In this document: in pieces, positions 57,127 through 64,000 of the stretch
Numbering within the stretch: position 1 is the stretch's first letter
Layout of the letters: the number at the start of each line of letters is the position of its first letter
NCBI GenBank assembly: GCA_033964015.1
Contig: CM066913.1
Span: 33,741,577-33,805,576, forward strand
DNA: 64,000 nucleotides
Direction of reading: 5' to 3'
Origin: Scolanthus callimorphus
Taxonomy: Eukaryota; Cnidaria; Anthozoa; Actiniaria; Edwardsiidae
Notes under the pieces: generated by a model
Told to the model about the DNA's origin: nothing
Databases searched by the model: none
Seen by the model: only the letters and a program-made list of their open reading frames with translations
Program-made: the position numbers and the translations under genes

Positions 57127-57261
57127 CAGATCTTGCACGGCGCGGGTCGATTGACGCGTATTCGTTTGATAGTCTGAAATACATCGATCACATGTTCTTC
57201 CTTAAGACGCTCTATCAGGGACGCGATGGCACAGAATGTCCCGCTACGACCAACACCATTG
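57127..57261 (-). CDS. Gene A exon: PTP signature loop and following helices (one-base frame break)
   Basis: With the previous exon it forms CSNGVGRSGTFCAIASLIER, then LKEEHVIDVFQTIKRIRVNR and P. The CX5R loop is complete. Near 57,138-57,145 the frame shifts: bases after CGACCCGCG give CKIW instead of the family motif (P.VQ.L). Only the shifted frame reaches QDL|TQY in the last exon. The length is 135 nt, one short of the 136 needed for phase 2 to 0. The donor is CTG|GTGAGT. Confidence 0.85.
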
Positions 57262-57299
57262 CTGGTATCAAAAAGGAAGATCAATATGAGCTGGCGTAG

Positions 57300-57640
57300 C
57301 CGGAGATGAAGCAACTCCTACCCACCACAGGGAGCCAACCCAATAAAATCATAACAAGAGGGGATATCAGTCAGTCTAGCCCCTAGAGTACTCGGAGCCT
57401 AACCACGAAGTACCCACCACAGGGTGCCCAAACAATGAAATCATTACAAGAGGGGATATCAATCAGCCTAGAACCTGGCGTACTGAGCGGAAATCCTGTG
57501 CTCGGAGATGAACGACGAGTTCTCCCTAACTCTCACCCACCACAGGGAGCCCACCCAATCAAATAATAACAAGAAGGGGTATCAGTTAGTACAGTCTATT
57601 GATGTAAGCGGGCTTCCTGTGCTTGGAGATGAACCACGGC
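57300..57640 (+). repeat. Three tandem ~120-bp repeats next to a gene A exon
   Basis: Units start CACCCACCACAGGGAGCC and carry ATAACAAGAGGGGATATCAG. They begin at about 57,318, 57,410 and 57,533, immediately upstream (in transcription) of the exon at 57,127-57,261. Confidence 0.75.
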
Positions 57641-60079
57641 TGTTCCGAGCCGGCTCGGCTGTTAGTCCAGTCAATCTTCGAAAAATTTAGGGTCTCAGTC
57701 AAACTAATTGCAAAAGAATTTCTTTCACTGCTAAATGAAGGTTTGAGGGGACCTTAACAACATACTAAAAATCCCAAAAAATCCCTTCGGTGGAACATCC
57801 CGAAATTTAGCGATGAAAATATGGAGCTGGTACCACAGGGTACCCGCGTCGAGTATAATCAGCTAACTACTAAACATCAGTCAAATAACCGTTTCTTTCC
57901 ACGTTTTTGTGCCCATGAGCTGTAAATAGATTGATTGTATTTAAAAACAATTGAAAAATAAACGTGCTGACCGAAAAAATTCGTAAAATACCATTCTTGT
58001 ATACCACAGGATACCCACCACTCATAAAACTGAGAATAGTCAATTTATTCGAGCAGAAACATATAAGTGAGTTGAAACGTGTAACAGACGAATGAATCTG
58101 ATGTGACAACCTGCGAACAACTCGCGATCACTTAACACCATATTTGGAAAACAATGTCCTTGCGTGCAGCCAATCAAAATTCAGATGTGACTTTTCACTG
58201 CACACGGCGAGCACGGCAGGCTTCGGTGCTCGTTTTGCAAAGCTACATTCTGATTCATCGATGCTTGCAGATTTTTGGAAGCCTTACCGGCTTTTCTACG
58301 AGATTTCCTGCTGGTAAACCAATGAACTTTGTAAGAAGAACTTCCAAGCTCAACCAAAATGCATAAATTTCTCAGAAGGAGAAAAATAATTCAGGAATTG
58401 AGCATATTTTGCAAAGTTAAAACTCACACCACTGAGTTTTACAGTTTCGGGACTTCAAGAAAAAAAAAGTTGGCCAAGCAGAACTCTGAGAAGCTATTGA
58501 AGAAATAACCAGAACGGGAGAAATGAATATCAACGTCTGTTGATCGAAAAGGAACTAATTTACACGTAGGAACGAAGGAGAAAAACTCGGCTATTTGCAA
58601 GGGATCCGTTCTTATGAAACAACAAACACAGAAGAAGGGGAATTAGAGTAGTTCTCCAGTGCTCTTAGTTATAAACTTCAAGATATGTTGTCGTTGAATT
58701 TGTACTGGAAAATGAGATGTCAAAGAAAGAACGAAGGATCCAATCAAGCCAAAACAAACAAGTAAGGCTCGACCAAAAAATGTGGTTGTTTTTTCTTTCA
58801 GTAGTGAATTAAAAAACGTTTAGTTTATAAATTAACTTAAGCTTATCGATTTTATTTCTTTATAAATTGTTATCTTTAGATTTTTATTTGTTCTTCTTCG
58901 TGGTGCTTTTAAGCCTTATTTTTGATGGATTTTGAGCATGGAAAAGAAACAGTTCTCAACTCATTCTTGTGCTTCTGTTGTGGGGAGTTCGCGCGCGTTA
59001 TTTTTAGAAAACATGACGAATAACATCTCCCGTTGCTGATTGGCTAAGCGAAGAATCTGTTGCTTTCCAAATATGGTGTTTTTTGATCGCGAGTTGTTCG
59101 CAGGTTGTCGCGCTGTTACACGTTTCAACTCACTTATATGTTTCTGATTCGAGAAGCTCAAATTTTTTGCAATTTACTTTACAGATTTGGGTTTGAATTG
59201 GAAAAATATAACATTTCTCTATTATTTTGGAAATTTTTCAATTCGCTTTATCACTGCATATCGGGCCGAGCCATGTTGAGTCAGTGGAATCACCTGATGG
59301 TGCCGCTTTTGTCCAATCCCATGTTACTGTTTCTCGCAGCATTCATTTACCAAACCATAGGTGAGTCGCATGAATCTAAGAAAATCATATTTTAACTACT
59401 GAATACCCGAGGGCGAGGACGGTAAGGCCGAAAATTTCAGACCAAAGGGCTGAACTGTCTGTTTAGTGGACCGAGCAGCGAGGCTAGTAAGTTATTTGTT
59501 CGCAGACTCGATATTGTGTCACAGTCAGATATAATGTAATACAGTAAAAACCCGCATGAAAGAACAAGTGGATTAAGAACACTCAGGTTGAAATTTGGTC
59601 AAAAAGGTACCTTAGACATAAGAACATATGCAGCCTGAAAAATGAAAAATATTCTTGTATAAAAAAAAGTTAGATTCGAGTGCAGTAACCCACTGTGATA
59701 GAGTACTGAGTAGATCAATATGTGCTAGACCATTGCACACAGAGTTCTACAGCAGGTTACTGTATGGGGAATTCCAGGGTACATTTAGTAATATTGCTTT
59801 TAGACTTGACAAATTGTTGTTACCAAATGACTGTTACCTTCTGCCAATCACATTCTTTATTGTGACTGTTGATCGTGTATGTAGTATTTGATGTTAAGGA
59901 ACAATTTGAAGAACACCTTAGAACATTTTCAGGCTGATTCTACAGAAAACATCCAATGTACAAGAACAAAATCAGCCTGAATCCCCAAAACACCTGTTTT
60001 TTTTATGCGGGTTTTTACTGTACTAACAAGAAATCTTGCCTGGGGCATTGGTAAGCTTTAAAATCTGGTCCTCACTGTA

Positions 60080-60320
60080 CCGCAAGAGCAGACTCAAGCG
60101 CAAGGATATCAAACTCATACATGCCTCTTAGGTGGATTACACTAAATCACAAGCGCAAGGAAATCGAGACTTTGCATTTCCTTGCACTTGTGCTTGCGTC
60201 TAGTGTGAATCAAGTGAACGCAAGCACGGCAACTGATCAATGTTGATTTTAGGCTTGCGCTTGCGTCGCTTTGATTCACACAATTGCCTTGCGCTTGAGT
60301 CTTGCGCTTGCGTCCTGCGC
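60080..60320. repeat. CAAGCGCAAG-rich inverted repeat
   Basis: Copies of CAAGCGCAAGGA and its complement TGCGCTTGCGTC recur on both strands within 240 bp around TTACACTAAATCACAAG and TCTAGTGTGAATCAAG arms. A short MITE-like element. Confidence 0.6.
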
Positions 60321-61610
60321 TGAACCACCCGTAATAGTCTTCCCGACCTTCTAATCACAGGCCTTTCATGTGCGCTGGTGGTGGGAGATGGACGCAGCTT
60401 GAGGTTTTGGAGATCCTTAGTGTTGGTCGGATAGGAGGGCTTGGTAGGACGCCTGACTCGTCGGTCTTCTCTTGGTATGGATAAGCACTCGCCTGTTTCG
60501 TCCAATCACAGAGCCTGGCGCAGTCGCCATCGCTGGTACGATCTTGGGTTTTCCAGCTTCTGCTCTATCTTGCCAATGCTGGTCCCTAACATACACTCGG
60601 TCTCCCTGTCGAAGTGTTGGCAGCTTCACAAGTCTGTGAAGGGCGTCATAGTTGTCAGAGTAGCGCTTTCAGTATTTCCTGGCTGACGTTCTGGGGTCCA
60701 ATGTCCGAGAAAACGGTGTGTGGGGTTCTCAGTGCAAGGCGAAGATTACACGCGTGACGTGTGACTACACCAGTTTCCGTCGACTGGCGTTAAGCTAGTC
60801 GGTCTGGTCTAACTCGCAGAGGTCCGACTCCATGGTTGGTTTGGCAATGACAGCGCTACGAGGTGCTTCCTCAGCTCTGGTTTTAGCTTTGCACAGGTGC
60901 GGCATCTGTTCACCATTCGCTATAAGTGGTCACCAGACGGAGTAGCTAGCGCTTCCTTGACATTTGATTATCCCAAAATGGCCTTAGCGTATGACTTGTA
61001 ACATCTCTAGCTGCATCGATGACGAGTCCACGGGTTACTGTGAAGTGTTGCCTCAACCCCCAGATAAATAGGTTTGAGAAATGGGAGGCCGTCTTGACTT
61101 GCAAACGGTGTCGCAGTCCTGGGCTTCCCGGATTTAAGACGCTGCTCTGTTGCTAGTAGTGACTCCAGGATCGACTCACTGAGTTCTTCGATGAATTCCT
61201 GACGATTAGGACTGCATGTGGGGCACAAGACAGGGCGTCTGCCGTATTTTGATGCTACACTTGGACCTTCGGGCCATCCAGAACACACAGAGGTAACCTT
61301 GGACACTGTATTTTGAGAGAAGAGGTATCAGTGGTCTGTTTCTATGGTGAACGGCATCCCTGGACTGTAGCCAGAGAACTTGCTGCATGCCCATGTGGCG
61401 ATCAGGGCCAAGTTATCGATATTGCCAACATAGGGAGAAGCGAAAGCAATTGGATGTTGGTTCCCGTTGCCATCGGCTTGTTAGGACCGCTCCGAGCCCG
61501 TATGGCATGTATCGGCAGCAATGCTCAGCATTTGTTCGGGTCATTTTGTCTGCCCAAGGGGAATGCAAAGGCCAGAGAGGCCTGAATTCAGCCAGTCCCG
61601 ACCTCAAAGG
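60321..61610 (-). mobile_element. Degenerate LTR-type retroelement, integrase region
   Basis: The minus strand reads LPTLRQGDRVYVRDQHW and GSVIGRNRRVLI (60,430-60,630). These match the C-terminal part of Ty3/Gypsy-type integrases, where PGDRV and RNRR motifs recur. Further right are a VNRCRTCAKLKPE piece (near 60,900), like the integrase zinc finger, and HTVFSDIGPQNVSQE (near 60,700), like the integrase core. Stops and frame shifts break it throughout. It lies inside the large TIR element. Confidence 0.5.
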
Positions 61611-62283
61611 TCCTCGAGGATGGTGACGAATTTAAAGCTAGCTATGTTTATATTTACATCTCAAAGCAATGAAAAATTACGAAGTGGTTAGAAGTGATAT
61701 CCATTTATGTTATCAAAGAGTTAACATAAAAACAAACCAAGTGCGTTCTAAGACTGTAAATACATAATTCATATGTCCCTACTTTCTTTTATTAATTAAC
61801 GGAACAGCTCTACAGCCTCCTACCCAAAAGAAAACCCAACAAAGAGAAATGGTGAATTATCAAGATGGGTACCCTGTGGTATGTCAAATAGCAATTTTCA
61901 TGATAAAAGTCAACAAAAAAACATATTATCCATGCTAATGACTTTTTTTTAAACATAAAACATATAGAAATGCGTAAAAGCACGGTCAAAGTATACTTCC
62001 ACCATCGTTTTGCTTTTTCTCAACGCGGGTACCCTGTGGTAAATGCTTGATATTTTCATTGCTGAATTTCAGGATGTTCCACCGAAGGGATTTTTGGGAT
62101 TTTTAGTATGTTACTAAGGTCCCTCAAAGCCTTCATTCTGCAGTGAAACAAATTCTTTTGCAATTTGTTTGACTGAAAATCATAGATTGACTGGACTATG
62201 TGCCGAGGCTCCAGTTTGACGTCACGTCTCCTACGTTTACCACAGGCAGCCCGCCCAGAGCCCACCGTAGGTGTCATTTTTAC

Positions 62284-62429
62284 CTGCATTGTACAACCAC
62301 AGGAGCGTCCCCGGTTCTCTGCTGAGAGATCTGGAGCTCATCATGCAGACTCAACACACTTTGTGCTCTCTCGGGAATGCACTTATCTGACCAAGACTGG
62401 TGCTGTAGGTGGGTCACGTCCATCGTTTT
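62284..62429 (-). CDS. Gene A exon: PTP D2 central part
   Basis: 146 nt, phase 0 in and 2 out. It reads KTMDVTHLQHQSWSDKCIPE, then SVLSLHDELQISQQRTGDAP and VVVQC. WSD stands where active PTPs have WPD, and QC where they have HC. The acceptor is CTTTTGTCAG and the donor CAG|GTAAAA (TGC AG carries over). Confidence 0.92.
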
Positions 62430-62439
62430 CTGACAAAAG

Positions 62440-63210
62440 AAGATTTCGTTATTTTTATCAGGATTGCTCTGGCGAGCAACGCCCAGATGGATGTCGCATA
62501 CTATTGACGCGCAGGTTATGAGACAGTATGAGAGTAGGCAATACCGCACTCTTACTAAGAGTGCAGCGAGTTTCTTTCCGGCGTAACTAATTGTGAATAA
62601 ATAGGAAATCGAATTCAGTCGAACGCAGTCTTTTGATGAATTCGATTATGTTGGACAATCTACTGAAATCGAATGATGAAAATGTTGTTAATTCGATTTA
62701 ATTGATTATCGAACCATGTTGCCTTTTATCGCGCTAAGAATAATTCGCCAATTCATTAGGCACGACTGGTATAGCTATAACTACATCTTTCTACCTTAGA
62801 GTTTTTAAGTTACTGGTGCTCCATTCTCGAACCAGAGCTCCCTGGCTCGTCACCTCGCGGAGGAGGCTGACACATACGTATAAGGAAATAATGTCTGAAT
62901 GTGAGAATGTGTCACGATTACTTGTAGAGCGCGTACAAGTCGAAGCCATAGGTTGAAAAGACGACCAGCACATGAATGCCAGTGTTATTTCGCCAGTGTT
63001 AGTTATTTTTAAATGTGAGATTAAGCTGCTTTTTATGTACGCATGCGCGCCGTTTTAGCCAATGAGCGAAGGCTCTCAAATGGCTGCCGCCAGAGTCTTC
63101 ACTGAGAGGTGACGAGCCGGGAAGCACTGGGTACGAATATGTCAGGTGCTCAGTCTTTCCTCAAAACGCTTTACCGATATCCAGACGAACGTCATCATGG
63201 ACATCATGTC
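62440..63210. other. Gene A intron with MITE copy 3
   Basis: About 62,832-63,133 is a longer, diverged member of the CAGAGCTCCC(C/T)GGCTCGTC family, with ends ACCAGAGCTCCCTGG and GGGTACGA. The rest is AT-rich, with no exon. Confidence 0.55.
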
Positions 63211-63216
63211 ACCTAC

Positions 63217-63339
63217 CGATTTACGAGACACTCTCAGTTTACTAGAGAGGATGTCCATATTGCTTTGTGAAGTGATAAGCGTCACTATGGTGTCCCCATA
63301 CGTGACGGAACCCTCTTCAGGCCAATAACGAGGGAAGCT
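63217..63339 (-). CDS. Gene A exon: PTP D2, YWPEEG segment
   Basis: 123 nt, phase 0 at both ends. It reads SFPRYWPEEGSVTYGDTIVT and ends KLRVSRKS. YWPEEGSVTYGD is a typical D2 motif. The acceptor is CCCGTTTCAG. The donor TCG|GTAGGT was preferred over a later GTAAAG because it joins in phase to the next exon's VTHLQHQSW strand. Confidence 0.92.
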
Positions 63340-63757
63340 CTGAAACGGGGAATGAGACTCATGGTTGGATATGACCGCAGGAAAATTGTCGATCGCACCC
63401 GCCGGCAGGAACCTTACAACACAGCTGTGTGATTGAGATACCCCTACTAAACACAGAGATATATTTAGATCGTTTTTCTATTGTTCTATGCCGCCGTGAC
63501 CATAACTTCGAGTCTATTTTAGTTGACTAGCGACAGAACGACACAGAACGATAAAACAATACACAAAAAGGAGCTGCAGAAAGCCAAAAATTATGACGCA
63601 AATGAAATGCAAGTGCAGCAGTGTTTGCTTATAAAACATAATGGTAAGCTAAGAGGGAGAAGGGAACGTGAGAAAGGAGTAGATGCTAGTTAAGAAAAAC
63701 GATTTTGTTGCGGGACAAAGTTTTATTGGAACAATCGTTACATAGAGTTGAACTAAC

Positions 63758-63892
63758 CTGGTCTCCTTCCTGTAGATTGTTAAGCATGACGATAGTACCG
63801 ATATCATAATCTGCTATCATCCGCCAGAAGTCTGCCATCGTGTTCTCCATCGGTGCAGGCGTCAGTATAAAGGCGTTACGATCTCGATGGGC
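63758..63892 (-). CDS. Gene A exon: PTP D2, DFWRM segment
   Basis: 135 nt, phase 0 at both ends. It reads AHRDRNAFILTPAPMENTMA, then DFWRMIADYDIGTIVMLNNL and QEGDQ. DFWRM and the IVML strand are diagnostic of PTP domains. Splice sites are CTACAG and CAG|GTTAGT. Exons upstream are off the window. Confidence 0.93.
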
Positions 63893-64000
63893 CTGTAGAC
63901 AAAGCAGACAGAAAAATAGATCAAAACGCCATTGAAACCTCGAGGGTAACCAGCAATGTATTTTTAAAAAGCGTCACCTTAACAGTGTGACATATGACGT

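Larger units (their letters stand above)
57668..62196. mobile_element. Large element with ~190-bp inverted ends in a gene A intron
   Basis: Left arm 57,668-57,860 and right arm 62,025-62,196 are inverted diverged copies with shared blocks GGTACCCTGTGGTA, CCCAAAAAATCCCTTCGG, GGAACATCC and CAGTCAATC. Inside is a second inverted pair (about 58,050-58,150 and 59,030-59,130, with CGCGAGTTGTTCGCAGGTTG) and retroelement debris at 60.2-61.6 kb. The plus ORF at 59,105-59,395 has hydrophobic patches but no recognised domain. A composite origin is likely. Confidence 0.5.
55437..63892 (-). other. Gene A: 3' end of a receptor tyrosine phosphatase (D2 domain)
   Basis: Five exons read in order give most of a second PTP domain (D2) and a C-terminus. 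They contain ENTMADFWRMIADYDIGTIV, YWPEEGSVTYGD, a WSDKCIP loop in place of WPD, the signature VVVQCSNGVGRSGTF and the end YLDSFDDYANFGDR-stop. The pattern of CSNGVGRSGTFCAI and the short tail resemble D2 of R2B-type RPTPs. The exons before 63,892 (extracellular part, transmembrane helix, D1) lie outside the window. D2 domains generally have little or no activity and regulate D1. One nucleotide is missing in exon 57,127-57,261. Its introns are repeat-rich; the largest is 5 kb. Confidence 0.85.

Noticed and set aside
59105..59395. 96-codon plus ORF with hydrophobic segments as a small membrane protein
   Set aside because: It overlaps an inverted repeat arm, has no recognisable family and no splice or promoter support.
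63194..63216. Later donor GTAAAG extending the YWPEEG exon of gene A
   Set aside because: It adds residues not seen in PTP domains, whereas the GTAGGT donor joins smoothly to the next exon.

Overview
This is animal nuclear DNA. Genes are split into many short exons with GT-AG introns, introns are full of transposons, and the proteins are metazoan cell-surface receptors. The dense nested TIR elements, LINE tails, a tRNA-derived SINE, and discoidin domains combined with Ig, FN3 and tyrosine-phosphatase parts suggest a cnidarian, probably an anthozoan such as a coral or anemone. That is an inference; nothing in the window identifies the species.

Two receptor-type tyrosine phosphatase (RPTP) genes lie head to tail on the minus strand. 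Gene A (63,892 down to 55,437) is the 3' end of an RPTP whose first part lies beyond the right edge. Five exons encode a second phosphatase domain (D2) and the C-terminus. Gene C (38,067 down to at least 13,648) has a signal peptide, seven discoidin (F5/8 type C) domains each built from two exons, one Ig domain, four FN3 domains, a transmembrane helix and the start of a cytoplasmic tail. Its membrane-proximal FN3 resembles R2B-type RPTPs, so phosphatase domains are expected left of the window, but none is visible. Gene B (51,431-53,989, plus strand) is an orphan set of three discoidin exons inverted between A and C.

Six or seven exons of A and C are each one nucleotide short of an open frame. 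Most of these sites touch a homopolymer, and neighbouring exons are intact. Residual assembly indels or recent decay of the locus would both explain this.

The rest is repeats. 1-3.1 kb: a degenerate LINE split by a TTAA-flanked palindromic element. 5.5-9.9 kb: nested DNA transposons, one confirmed by an empty-site copy at 24.2 kb. 9.7-13.6 kb: repeats in the last visible intron of gene C. 31.7-32.5 kb: a short-unit minisatellite. 39.9-50.8 kb: two inverted arrays built on a GAATCGG-type motif, bracketing a CAGGG-ended TIR element and a satellite rich in TGACGTCA and CACGTG. 52.77-52.98 kb: a 98-nt-arm hairpin. 55.0-55.3 kb: a SINE. 57.3-62.2 kb: a large TIR element with retroelement debris inside a gene A intron.

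All coordinates were read by eye from the sequence and from codon phase. No alignment or search was run.
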